In this document: positions 28,468 to 36,995 of the stretch, piece after piece
Numbering within the stretch: position 1 is the stretch's first letter
Layout of the letters: each line of letters opens with the position of its first letter
From: an uncultured Legionellales bacterium
Lineage (GTDB): Bacteria > Pseudomonadota > Gammaproteobacteria > UBA1113
Reading direction: 5' to 3'
Length of the DNA stretch: 64,000 bases
NCBI GenBank assembly: GCA_945957175.1
Contig: CAMFJL010000013.1
Location: forward strand, 1 to 64,000
Position numbers and translations under genes: made by a program
Notes under the pieces: model-generated
Told to the model about the DNA's origin: nothing
What the model saw: the letters and a program-made list of their open reading frames with translations, nothing else
The model's database searches: none

Positions 28468-29241
28468 ATGTTATTGTGTTTAGATGTAGGCAATAGCCAA
28501 ATATATGGCGGTGTATTTGAAAAGCAAGAGATTCAGTTGCGTTTTCGGTATGACAGCCAGCAAGCAAGCACCTCTGATCAACTAGGTATTTTTCTTCGTG
28601 CGGTTCTACAAGAGAATGATATTAATCCGAAAGCAGTAAAATATATTGCAGCATCATCAGTTGTGCCTAATCTAGATTATTCAGTACGTGCAGCTTGCCG
28701 TAAATATTTTGATTGTGATCCATTTATTTTAACATCAGCAGCAAAAACAGGATTAACAATTCAGTATCATAATCCAGAACAAGTGGGTGCTGACAGACTT
28801 GCAACTGCCATTGCTGGGGTTAATTATTTTAAAAACAAGCCGATTATTATTGTTGATTTAGGCACGGCAACGACATTTGATGTGATTGATGCACAAAGCA
28901 CTTATTTAGGCGGCGTTATCTTAGCAGGTCTTCGCTTGTCGATGGAAGCGTTACAAAGCAATACAGCTAAATTATCTGCTGTTGAAATCATTCAGCCGCG
29001 GAATGTGATTGGTCAGTCAACCAAAGAGGGTATGCAATCAGGTTTGTTTTATGGTCAAGCTGGGATGATTCGTGAGCTTACAACACGGATAAGTCAAGAA
29101 GCCTTTGCTGGCGTTAAACCAACGGTTATTGGTACCGGTGGTTTTGCTTACCTTTTTGAACGCGAGCATTTGTTTGATGTCATCATGTCCGATTTGGTAC
29201 TTGATGGTTTGCGTTTAGCGCATGAGCTTAATTTATCGTAG
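28468..29241 (+). CDS. coaX: Type III pantothenate kinase
   Basis: A 257-residue CoaX, the first enzyme of coenzyme A synthesis, insensitive to CoA feedback unlike CoaA. Phosphate-binding DVGNSQ is near the N-terminus, GADR and the second ATPase-like motif DLGTATTFDVI follow, then GGVILAGLRLSMEAL and GTGGFA. The start at 28468 is preferred because GGAG at 28453-28456 sits at proper distance; ATG 28459 almost abuts it. The 3' end overlaps a strong hairpin shared with the convergent cytochrome bd operon. Confidence 0.92.
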   Translation: MLLCLDVGNSQIYGGVFEKQEIQLRFRYDSQQASTSDQLGIFLRAVLQENDINPKAVKYIAASSVVPNLDYSVRAACRKYFDCDPFILTSAAKTGLTIQYHNPEQVGADRLATAIAGVNYFKNKPIIIVDLGTATTFDVIDAQSTYLGGVILAGLRLSMEALQSNTAKLSAVEIIQPRNVIGQSTKEGMQSGLFYGQAGMIRELTTRISQEAFAGVKPTVIGTGGFAYLFEREHLFDVIMSDLVLDGLRLAHELNLS

Positions 29242-29267
29242 GGCCAAGCTGCGCCTCTTGCCCTACG
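29237..29267. terminator. Hairpin between coaX and the cytochrome bd operon
   Basis: CGTAGGG(C)CAAG and CTTGCCCTACG form an 11-base-pair stem with one bulge, beginning over the coaX stop codon. On the minus strand the hairpin comes after the small cyd gene. No long T-run follows on either strand, so it may be a bidirectional but imperfect terminator. Confidence 0.45.
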
Positions 29268-29282
29268 GATAAAAGACTGCCC

Positions 29283-29426
29283 TTAGTGGGGTACGATAAG
29301 ATGCGCAATATAACTGAAGGTACCAAGCGCTGCAATGGCGCCGAGATAAAGACCGAAAAACCATAACCATTGTTTAGCTTTTTCTCGCTGTTTGCAGGTT
29401 CGCAAACCAGGTAAGCGTACAGCCAT
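29283..29426 (-). CDS. Small single-TM cytochrome bd subunit (DUF2474/CydX-like)
   Basis: A 47-residue protein whose ATG overlaps the cydB stop (TAATG), with GGGAG upstream inside cydB. The N-terminus is basic (MAVRLPGLRTCKQREKAK), followed by one membrane span (WLWFFGLYLGAIAALGTFSYIAHLIV) and PH at the end. The WFFGLYLGAIAALG block resembles DUF2474 proteins, which sit at the end of cyanide-insensitive oxidase operons and are thought to play the role of CydX in stabilising the oxidase. Position, coupling and composition support a real gene. The family assignment comes from memory of that short motif. Confidence 0.72.
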   Translation of the reverse strand: MAVRLPGLRTCKQREKAKQWLWFFGLYLGAIAALGTFSYIAHLIVPH

Positions 29427-30433
29427 TAGTAATGACTCCCATGTTCTATATTAACTTTACCACGAAATACAATATAGGAATAAATGGTGTAGGCCACGAT
29501 CACGGGTAAGACAATGGCAACACCTACTAAGATAAAAATTTGCGATTTCAATGGTGCTGCAGCCTGCCACACAGTGACAGCCCGCGGAATAATGTACGGC
29601 CACATTGATAACGCGAAGCCGATATAAGAACACAAAAAGATAATGATAGTCAACCAAAAAGGTGCTCGCTCAAAGCGTTTGGTTTGCACGCTATACCATA
29701 AAGTCCATGCAGCAATAGCGCCAATGATGGGTAATGGTATGAGATAAAATAATGTTGGTGCACTAAACCATTTGGCTTTAATGCCAGGATCAATCAGCGG
29801 TGTCCACAGGGTAACGATAAGTGAAAATAAAATGACGATAACAACAAGGTATTGTGCACGCTGATACATGTGCTCTTGAAGTTTGCCCTCAGTTTTACGG
29901 ATAAGCCAGGTGCTACCGAGTAAGGCATAACCAGCAACGACCGCAAGACCGGTTAATAGGCTGAAGGCAGAAATAGGATTATAGTTACTTACTTGAATGA
30001 TGCCGTTGCCATCCGTGTAACCTTGCACGAAAGTGCCGAGAACGAGTCCTTGGCAAAAAGCTGCAATAGTCGAGCCAGCTGCAAAGGCAATATTCCAAAC
30101 CGCTCGGCTTTTATGAGCATAATGCCTAAACTCAAAAGCAATACCCCGAAATACTAAGGCTAATAACATCAGAAATAGGGGTAAATACAAGGTTGGTAAG
30201 AGCGTACTGTAAGCAAGCGGGAAGCCACCATATAGGGTTGCAGCACCTAAAACCAGCCACGTCTCATTACCATCCCAAACGGGAATGATAGAACCCATCA
30301 TCAGATCTCGATCATGCTCATTCGCGAATGGGAATAAGATCCCTATCCCTAGGTCAAAGCCATCAAGCACGACGTACATAATAATTGCAAAACCGACAAC
30401 TGCTAATAAAATAAGCGTGATAATTTGTTCCAT
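29426..30433 (-). CDS. cydB: Cytochrome bd-type quinol oxidase subunit II
   Basis: A 335-residue membrane protein with about eight or nine spans; YVVLDGFDLGIGILFPF near the N-terminus is the hallmark of CydB/CioB, followed by SIIPVWDGNETWLVL. It partners CydA in the inner membrane. The start is ATG 30433, one base after the cydA stop and preceded by GGAAA; a GTG ten codons earlier lies inside cydA and gives a non-homologous extension. Confidence 0.92.
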   Translation of the reverse strand: MEQIITLILLAVVGFAIIMYVVLDGFDLGIGILFPFANEHDRDLMMGSIIPVWDGNETWLVLGAATLYGGFPLAYSTLLPTLYLPLFLMLLALVFRGIAFEFRHYAHKSRAVWNIAFAAGSTIAAFCQGLVLGTFVQGYTDGNGIIQVSNYNPISAFSLLTGLAVVAGYALLGSTWLIRKTEGKLQEHMYQRAQYLVVIVILFSLIVTLWTPLIDPGIKAKWFSAPTLFYLIPLPIIGAIAAWTLWYSVQTKRFERAPFWLTIIIFLCSYIGFALSMWPYIIPRAVTVWQAAAPLKSQIFILVGVAIVLPVIVAYTIYSYIVFRGKVNIEHGSHY

Positions 30434-30434
30434 A

Positions 30435-31796
30435 TTAAGGATTTCCCATGTAAGTGAAAGCACCCGCTATTTCACGTTCTTGCTCTGTCATTTCCGGACC
30501 GCGACGGATAAATTTAAATAAGTAGTAAAGACAGCTGAGTAAGACAGCAACATATACAATGATAATGGCACTGAGCGTGAGGGCAACGTGTGATGCAGGT
30601 ACAGGTGATGCCCCGGCAGCTGTCCGCATCAGTCCGTAAACCGCCCATGGTTGTCGTCCGGATTCTGCCGTCATCCAACCTGCAATGGTTGCGATCATAC
30701 CAAAGGGGCCGAGGCCTACACAGCTCCAGAGAAACCAGCGTGTGGTATAAAGTTTACCGCGTATGCGTAACCATAATCCAATCAATACGGAAGCGAGAAA
30801 TAACACACCGATACCTACCATGATACGAAAACCAAAGAAAGTTGCTCCAACGACGGGCCGATCTTCAGGTGGCACCGATTTAAGACCGATGAGTTCACCC
30901 TCAAGTTGATGGGTATTTATCAAACTAGCACCATAGGGAATTTGAATGGCAAATAGATTTTTTTCTTGGGCGCTATCTGGGATAGCGAATAATACGAGTG
31001 GAGCGCCTTTTTGTGTGTTCCATACACCTTCAATGGCCGCGGTTTTTAGTGGTTGATATTGATGTACGATAAGACCCACAGCGTCACCAACCATAAATTG
31101 CAGCGGCACTAAAATGAGCGCCATCCACATCGCAAATGAAAGTGCAATTCGACTCATATTGATATGGCGTTGTTTGAGTAGATACCAAGAAGAGACTGCG
31201 GCAATGAAGAATGAAGCAGTAATGTAAGTGGCAAGGACCATATGCGTAAAGCGGTGTAAAAAGGAAGGATTAAAAAGCACCTGCAACCAACTATTCACCA
31301 TGTATTTACCGTCGATGAGCGTATAACCTGACGGTGTTTGCATCCAGGAGTTGGCTGACATGATCCAAAAGGCAGATACAAAAGTGCCGATCATCACCAT
31401 CAGCGTCGCAAAAAAGTGCATTCTAGGACCCACGCGCTGCCAACCAAAGAGCATAATGCCAAGAAAGCCGGCTTCTAGAAAGAAAGCAGTTAAGACTTCA
31501 TAGACAAAAAGAGAACCTAAGACTTCGCCAATGGCATTAGTAAAGTTACCAAAGTTAGTGCCTAGCTCATAAGACATCACAATGCCGGAAACGACACCGA
31601 CGCCAAAAGGTATGGCGAATAGCTTGGTCCAAAATTTAGCAATCCGGAGGTATTCAGGATTTTTCGTTTTAAGCCACATACCTTCCATGATGCAGATAAA
31701 CAAAGCAAGGCCGATGTTAAGCACCGGGAAAATGATATGCATACCTAAGGTGAAACCCATTTGAATGCGTGAAAGTAAAATACTCAAAGGATCCAT
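30435..31796 (-). CDS. cydA: Cytochrome bd-type quinol oxidase subunit I (CIO type)
   Basis: A 453-residue subunit that carries the haems, oxidises ubiquinol and reduces oxygen to water. The haem-ligand His is H20 in MGFTLGMHIIFP; GVVSGIVMSYELGTNF, MSANSWMQTPSGY and GWMTAESGRQPWAVYG are conserved CydA blocks. It is shorter than E. coli CydA (522 aa) and lacks the long Q-loop extension, which fits the cyanide-insensitive CioA subgroup. GAGAGG precedes ATG 31796. First gene of cydA-cydB-small subunit, divergent from aceE. Confidence 0.93.
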   Translation of the reverse strand: MDPLSILLSRIQMGFTLGMHIIFPVLNIGLALFICIMEGMWLKTKNPEYLRIAKFWTKLFAIPFGVGVVSGIVMSYELGTNFGNFTNAIGEVLGSLFVYEVLTAFFLEAGFLGIMLFGWQRVGPRMHFFATLMVMIGTFVSAFWIMSANSWMQTPSGYTLIDGKYMVNSWLQVLFNPSFLHRFTHMVLATYITASFFIAAVSSWYLLKQRHINMSRIALSFAMWMALILVPLQFMVGDAVGLIVHQYQPLKTAAIEGVWNTQKGAPLVLFAIPDSAQEKNLFAIQIPYGASLINTHQLEGELIGLKSVPPEDRPVVGATFFGFRIMVGIGVLFLASVLIGLWLRIRGKLYTTRWFLWSCVGLGPFGMIATIAGWMTAESGRQPWAVYGLMRTAAGASPVPASHVALTLSAIIIVYVAVLLSCLYYLFKFIRRGPEMTEQEREIAGAFTYMGNP

Positions 31797-31991
31797 ACGT
31801 ACCTCTCCGCTTACTCATCTCTTCATTGCCGCCTATTTTGAGCGCATTGACTCGAAAGTGCAAGCGCTTCAATTAGCGAGCATTCCGTGGTAAACTTGCG
31901 CACACATGAGTTCCGGGCATGTTTCTCATCACCTTGTAAGTCGATGGGATTGGCACTGCAAGGACTCGCATAACATCTAAGGCACCAGTCT

Positions 31992-34667
31992 ATGACACAA
32001 ACAACTGACAATTTAGATATTGATCCCAGTGAAACCCAAGAATGGGTTGAGGCGCTTGATTATCTACTTGAGCATGACGATGGCGCGCGTGCGCAATTTA
32101 TCATTGAGTCTTTGCAAACTGCGTTACGGCGTGCGGGCGTTAATTTGCCATATCGCGCAACGACGGAATATATCAATACTATCCCTACAGCCGATGAACC
32201 GGTATATCCTGGCGATGTAGCCATGGAAGCACGTATTGATGCTTATTTGCGCTGGAATGCGATGGCCATGGTTGTTAAAGCAGGTAAACGCGCAGAAGAT
32301 GTCGGCGGTCATATTGCTAGTTTTGCTTCATCAGCGACGCTTTATGAGGTGGGTTGGGAACATTTTTTTCATAGTCCAAGCGCTGAACATGGCGGCGATT
32401 TGGTGTTTATGCAAGGTCACTCATCGCCAGGACTTTATGCTTTGTCTTATTTATTAGGACGATTAACTGAAGAGCATTTGATTAACTTTCGCCAAGAAGT
32501 TGCAGGGCAAGGTATTTCTTCTTATCCGCATCCATGGCTTATGCCAGATTTTTGGCAATTCCCTACCGTTTCTATGGGGCTTGGGCCATTACAAGGTATT
32601 TATCAAGCACGATTTCTGAAATATCTAGGGCATCGCGGGCTTCAAAAAACAGATGGTCGTCATGTGTTTGTTTTCTGTGGTGATGGCGAGATGGATGAGC
32701 CAGAATCACTAGGGGCTCTCAATATTGCGATGAAAGAGCAGTTAGACAATCTTATTTTTGTGATTAACTGTAATTTACAGCGTTTAGATGGTCCGGTGCG
32801 CGGTAATGGCAAAGTCATCCAAGATTTAGAAGGTATTTTCCGCGGTGCTGGCTGGAATGTCATTAAAGTCATCTGGGATCATCAATGGGATGCGCTTTTA
32901 GCCAAAGATACAGCGGGTGCATTACGTGCGCTGATGTTATCAACCGTCGATGGTGATTTTCAAAACTTTAAAGCCAAAGATGGCGCGTATATGCGCGAAC
33001 ATTTCTTTGCAAAAGATCCCAATGTGCTAGCTATGGTTGCTGATTTAAGTGATGCAGATTTAGAGGCATTGCTCTATGGTGGTCATGATGCTAAGCGTGT
33101 TTTTGCGGCGTATCAGTGGGCGGTAGATAATCGCAATGCAAAACCCACAGTGATTCTTGCACACACTGTAAAAGGATATGGCATGGGTAAAGTGGGTCAA
33201 GGCCAAAACACAACCCATCAACAAAAGAAATTAGCGGATAATGAAATTCGCGAATTTAGAGACAGGTGGCAAATACCTATTGCAGATAGCGATTTACCGC
33301 ATATTCCTTTTGTCCGTTTCAGTGAAGATAGTCCAGAATATCAATATTTAGTGAAATGTCGCCAGAATTTGGGTGGCGCTTTCCCGATCAGACGTAGCCA
33401 TGCGAGCGTCAACTTGCCTACACCAAGTCATGAAGATTTTGAAAGCTTTTATGAAAGTAGCGGCGATAGAGAGCTATCGACAACTATGGCTTTTGTGCGA
33501 GTCTTAAATCATTTAATGAAAGACCCTGCGCTTAAAGATCATATTGTGCCTATCGTACCAGATGAGTGTCGTACCTTTGGTATGGAAGGTATGTTTAGGC
33601 AGTACGGGATTTATTCAGCGGTTGGCCAATTATACACGCCAGTGGATGCTGGTCAGCTTATGTATTACAAAGAAGCCACCAACGGTCAATTGCTTGAAGA
33701 AGGGATTACCGAAGCCGGTGCGTTTAGCTCATGGATAGCTGCAGCAACATCTTATAGCGTCAACGATTTGCCGATGATTCCTTTCTACATTTACTATTCG
33801 ATGTTTGGACACCAGCGTATTGCTGATTTAGCCTGGGCGGCAGGCGATTGTCGTGCACGTGGCTTTTTGATGGGCGGTACCGCTGGGCGTACCACGTTGG
33901 CTGGTGAAGGTTTGCAACATCAAGATGGTCACAGTCTTGTGTTTGCGAATGTAGTGCCGAATTGTTTAAGCTATGATCCAACCTTTATGTATGAATTAGC
34001 GGTGATTATCCGTGAAGGCATTCATCGTATGTATACGCTGCAGGAAGATATTTATTATTACATTACCTTAATGAACGAGAACTATGCACATCCCAAGATG
34101 CCTAAAGGTGCAGAAGAGGGTATTATTAAGGGGATGTATAAACTAACGGCTAGCAAACATAAGCATAAAAAACATGCGCAGTTGTTAGGTTCGGGTACTA
34201 TCTTGCGTGAGGTTATGAAAGCAGCAGAGATTTTAGAGCAAGACTATGCGGTCAATGTTGACGTTTGGTCGGTTACAAGCTTTAACGAATTAACCAGAGA
34301 AGCCGCAGCACTTGATAGAGCGCAGCGTTTGCATCCTGATAAACCGGAAAAAATAAGCCATGTAGCGCATTGCCTGACAAAAACGCAAGGTGTTATCGTT
34401 GCAGCTACGGATTATATTCGCGCGTATGCTGAGCAAATTCGGGCATTTATCCCCGGGAAACATTATACCGTATTGGGGACTGATGGTTATGGTCGAAGTG
34501 ATCAGCGCTCAGCCCTTCGAGATTTTTTTGAAGTGGATGCTAAGGCAATTGTCTATCATACCCTTGCGACGATGCATCAAGCTGGAGATTTTGCGCTGGC
34601 AGATTTACTGAAAGCGCGAAAAGCGTTGGGTATTAATCCTGATAAACCTAATCCAATCACAGTGTAG
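31992..34667 (+). CDS. aceE: Pyruvate dehydrogenase E1 component
   Basis: An 891-residue homodimer-type E1 that decarboxylates pyruvate on thiamine diphosphate and passes the acetyl group to E2. The TPP motif begins GDGEMDEPE and ends with NCN about 30 residues later (about residues 230-262). FASSATLYEVGWEHFFH and HTVKGYGMG are conserved E1 blocks. A 15-base gap leads to aceF. No PdhR-type repressor gene is adjacent, unlike E. coli. Confidence 0.96.
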   Translation: MTQTTDNLDIDPSETQEWVEALDYLLEHDDGARAQFIIESLQTALRRAGVNLPYRATTEYINTIPTADEPVYPGDVAMEARIDAYLRWNAMAMVVKAGKRAEDVGGHIASFASSATLYEVGWEHFFHSPSAEHGGDLVFMQGHSSPGLYALSYLLGRLTEEHLINFRQEVAGQGISSYPHPWLMPDFWQFPTVSMGLGPLQGIYQARFLKYLGHRGLQKTDGRHVFVFCGDGEMDEPESLGALNIAMKEQLDNLIFVINCNLQRLDGPVRGNGKVIQDLEGIFRGAGWNVIKVIWDHQWDALLAKDTAGALRALMLSTVDGDFQNFKAKDGAYMREHFFAKDPNVLAMVADLSDADLEALLYGGHDAKRVFAAYQWAVDNRNAKPTVILAHTVKGYGMGKVGQGQNTTHQQKKLADNEIREFRDRWQIPIADSDLPHIPFVRFSEDSPEYQYLVKCRQNLGGAFPIRRSHASVNLPTPSHEDFESFYESSGDRELSTTMAFVRVLNHLMKDPALKDHIVPIVPDECRTFGMEGMFRQYGIYSAVGQLYTPVDAGQLMYYKEATNGQLLEEGITEAGAFSSWIAAATSYSVNDLPMIPFYIYYSMFGHQRIADLAWAAGDCRARGFLMGGTAGRTTLAGEGLQHQDGHSLVFANVVPNCLSYDPTFMYELAVIIREGIHRMYTLQEDIYYYITLMNENYAHPKMPKGAEEGIIKGMYKLTASKHKHKKHAQLLGSGTILREVMKAAEILEQDYAVNVDVWSVTSFNELTREAAALDRAQRLHPDKPEKISHVAHCLTKTQGVIVAATDYIRAYAEQIRAFIPGKHYTVLGTDGYGRSDQRSALRDFFEVDAKAIVYHTLATMHQAGDFALADLLKARKALGINPDKPNPITV

Positions 34668-34682
34668 TATACGAGGACGACC

Positions 34683-35957
34683 ATGAAACAAGCCATTTTA
34701 GTGCCGGATGTTGGTAGCAGTAATCCGGTGGATGTGATTGAAATTTTAGTGAAAGTGGGGCAAACCATTCAAGTGGATGATCCGATTGTCACCTTAGAAT
34801 CAGATAAAGCCAGTATGGAAGTACCAAGTACCTTGGCGGGTAAAGTCACCGCCATTCATGTGAAAGTCGGCGATAAAGTGACACAAGATAATGAGCTTGT
34901 CACTGTCGATGCAGCAGTTGAAGCTGAACCGGCGTCTGCAAGCAAAGCAGCGGCATCCGAACCTGCCAGTAAAGCCGCTACACCAGAAGCAACGGCAATG
35001 CCAGCGGTGGCATCTGCACCTGTTGCTGCAACTAAACCAGAAGCACCAGCTGTTACGGCCGCTGATGATGTTTATGCAGGTCCGGCGGTGCGTCGATTGT
35101 CACGAGAATTAGGTATTGATTTGCATAGGATTCGTGGTACAGGTCGTGGTGGTCGCATTCAGACAGATGACTTACATGCATATATTAAGTCAAAAATGCA
35201 ATCAGGTGATGGAGCTGGATTTAGCTTGCCGCAAGTACCGGATGTAGATCACAGTAAATTTGGGCCTATCAGCACACAAGAATTGAGCAAAATTAAGAAA
35301 TTATCTGGTGCAAACTTACAACGCAATTGGATAGTGGTACCGCATGTAACGCAGTTTGATGAAGCAGATATCACAGATATGGAAGCATTTCGTAAGCAGC
35401 AAAGTGACATTTTGGCTAAGCAAGGTATTAAATTAACGCCATTAGTGCTCATTATGAAAGCAGTCGTCAGTGCTTTACAAGCCTTTCCAAACTTCAATGC
35501 ATCATTAAGTGCAGATGGACAGTCATTGATTTTGAAACAATACTATCATATTGGTGTTGCAGTCGATACGCCTAACGGTTTAGTGGTTGCGGTCATCCGC
35601 GATGTGGATAAAAAAGGCGTTATTGCTTTATCAAAAGAATTAGCTGCCATCAGTGAAAAAGCAAGAACCAAGGGACTTATGCCTGCAGAGATGCAAGGCA
35701 GTAGTTTTACGATTTCAAGCCTGGGTGGTATCGGTGGTACTGCATTTACGCCGATTGTCAATTTGCCTGATGTTGCCATTCTGGGTGTTTCCCGTTCTAG
35801 CATAAAACCGGTGTATCAAGATGAGCAATGGGTGCCAAGGCTTATGTTGCCTTTATCCTTATCTTACGACCATCGGGTTATTGATGGTGCAGAGGGTGCG
35901 AGATTTACCCGTTATTTAGCAGATACATTGGCGGACTTACGTCGGGTATTGCTATAA
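34683..35957 (+). CDS. aceF: Pyruvate dehydrogenase E2, dihydrolipoyl acetyltransferase
   Basis: A 424-residue core subunit with a single lipoyl domain (lipoyl-Lys K42 in ESDKASMEV), an Ala/Pro/Thr/Glu-rich flexible linker (about 80-125), the E1/E3-binding domain (AVRRLSRELGIDLHRIRGTGRGGRI, about 130-165) and a catalytic domain ending in SLSYDHRVIDGAEGARF with the active-site His and Asp. E. coli AceF has three lipoyl domains, so this is a short form. Ribosome-binding site GAGGA precedes ATG. Confidence 0.95.
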   Translation: MKQAILVPDVGSSNPVDVIEILVKVGQTIQVDDPIVTLESDKASMEVPSTLAGKVTAIHVKVGDKVTQDNELVTVDAAVEAEPASASKAAASEPASKAATPEATAMPAVASAPVAATKPEAPAVTAADDVYAGPAVRRLSRELGIDLHRIRGTGRGGRIQTDDLHAYIKSKMQSGDGAGFSLPQVPDVDHSKFGPISTQELSKIKKLSGANLQRNWIVVPHVTQFDEADITDMEAFRKQQSDILAKQGIKLTPLVLIMKAVVSALQAFPNFNASLSADGQSLILKQYYHIGVAVDTPNGLVVAVIRDVDKKGVIALSKELAAISEKARTKGLMPAEMQGSSFTISSLGGIGGTAFTPIVNLPDVAILGVSRSSIKPVYQDEQWVPRLMLPLSLSYDHRVIDGAEGARFTRYLADTLADLRRVLL

Positions 35958-36019
35958 ACTTTTTATAATGGACTTGAGCTACGCCCAAGGAACAATAAGT
36001 AAACTAAAGTGAGGTCTTT

Positions 36020-36751
36020 ATGAAGACGATGAAAAAAAAGCTATTATTACCAGCGTTACTTGCTGCAAGCTTGACCTTAAGTGGTTGTATGGCTGGTCAG
36101 TCAGTTATTTATGATCACAATCTTGATGTTAAAACCAAGATGTCGAGTTCTATCTTTTTAGATCCTGTGCCTAATAATCAGAAAACGATTTATTTAGAAA
36201 CACACAATACCTCTGATCAACAGAATATTGACGTGCGTACGCCGTTGACTGCAGATTTACAAGCGAAAGGTTATCGCTTAGTGAACGATGTAAGTCAAGC
36301 GCATTATGTGTTACAGGTTAATGTATTAAGCGCCGGCCAAATTAAACCGAGTGGCGGTAGTAAAATGGCTGATGGTGTTGTTTCCGGTGGTGCTGCGGGT
36401 CTAGGTACAGCGGCGCTTGTACACAATGATACCGGTGGTTTAGTGACTGGCGCAGTTGCGGGTGCTGTCGTTGGCATGGTGGCAGACTCTGCGTTTCAAA
36501 CCATTAGCTATCATTTAGTGACGGACGTTCAAGTGGCAACGCGTAGTGGCACACCTGTGAAAGCGACCAGTAAACAATACCTTGTTGGTAACTCTACGGT
36601 GAACAGTACTAGCACGCAAGCGACATCCAATTGGAGTAAATCACAAACGCAAATTGAAAGTTTAGCAACGAAGACGAACTTGAAGTTTGAGACAGCAGCG
36701 CCGCAGCTTGCCCAGGCTATGGCAACGTCTATCGCGGGTATTTTCGGGTAG
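36020..36751 (+). CDS. TraT-like complement-resistance lipoprotein
   Basis: A 243-residue lipoprotein: signal peptide with lipobox LSGC (C23), LDVKTKMSSSIFLDPV, an alternating mixed region, a glycine-zipper hydrophobic hairpin (GVVSGGAAGLGTAALV..GGLVTGAVAGAVVGMVADSA, about residues 115-155), then YHLVTDVQVATRSG and NLKFETAAPQLAQAMATSIAGIFG. This order matches plasmid TraT (surface exclusion and serum resistance), including its VADVQIA-type and NLKFEEA-type blocks. Here it is chromosomal, between aceF and lpdA. Ribosome-binding site GAGGT precedes the ATG. Function in complement resistance is inferred from the family. Confidence 0.82.
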   Translation: MKTMKKKLLLPALLAASLTLSGCMAGQSVIYDHNLDVKTKMSSSIFLDPVPNNQKTIYLETHNTSDQQNIDVRTPLTADLQAKGYRLVNDVSQAHYVLQVNVLSAGQIKPSGGSKMADGVVSGGAAGLGTAALVHNDTGGLVTGAVAGAVVGMVADSAFQTISYHLVTDVQVATRSGTPVKATSKQYLVGNSTVNSTSTQATSNWSKSQTQIESLATKTNLKFETAAPQLAQAMATSIAGIFG

Positions 36752-36820
36752 GCGCAACTTGCGACCTGACAGGTACTAGGTACTAGCGTTATTGCTCGAG
36801 GGAAATTCGGCGTCAGCTGT

Positions 36821-36890
36821 CTTCCCCTTGAGAGAGAAGATGGCCGAAGCCGGATGAAGGGTGATAAAACCATCGCGCAGCGATGATGAA
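36821..36890 (+). repeat. Dispersed two-hairpin intergenic repeat, copy B
   Basis: CTTCCCCTTGAGAGAGAAG, then GGCCGAAGCCGGATGAAGGGT, then CATCGCGCAGCGATG (hairpin). It occupies the 244-base gap between the TraT-like gene and lpdA; apart from the repeat I see only a GGTACTA tandem duplication (about 36774-36787) and the lpdA ribosome-binding site there. Confidence 0.65.
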
Positions 36891-36995
36891 CGCATACCTG
36901 TCATCGTTCAAAATGTGCAGATGCGCATATGAAAATACACCTATTTTCAATGAGCACGGATATATACAAATTTTTTAAAATAGTAAGGAACCAGA

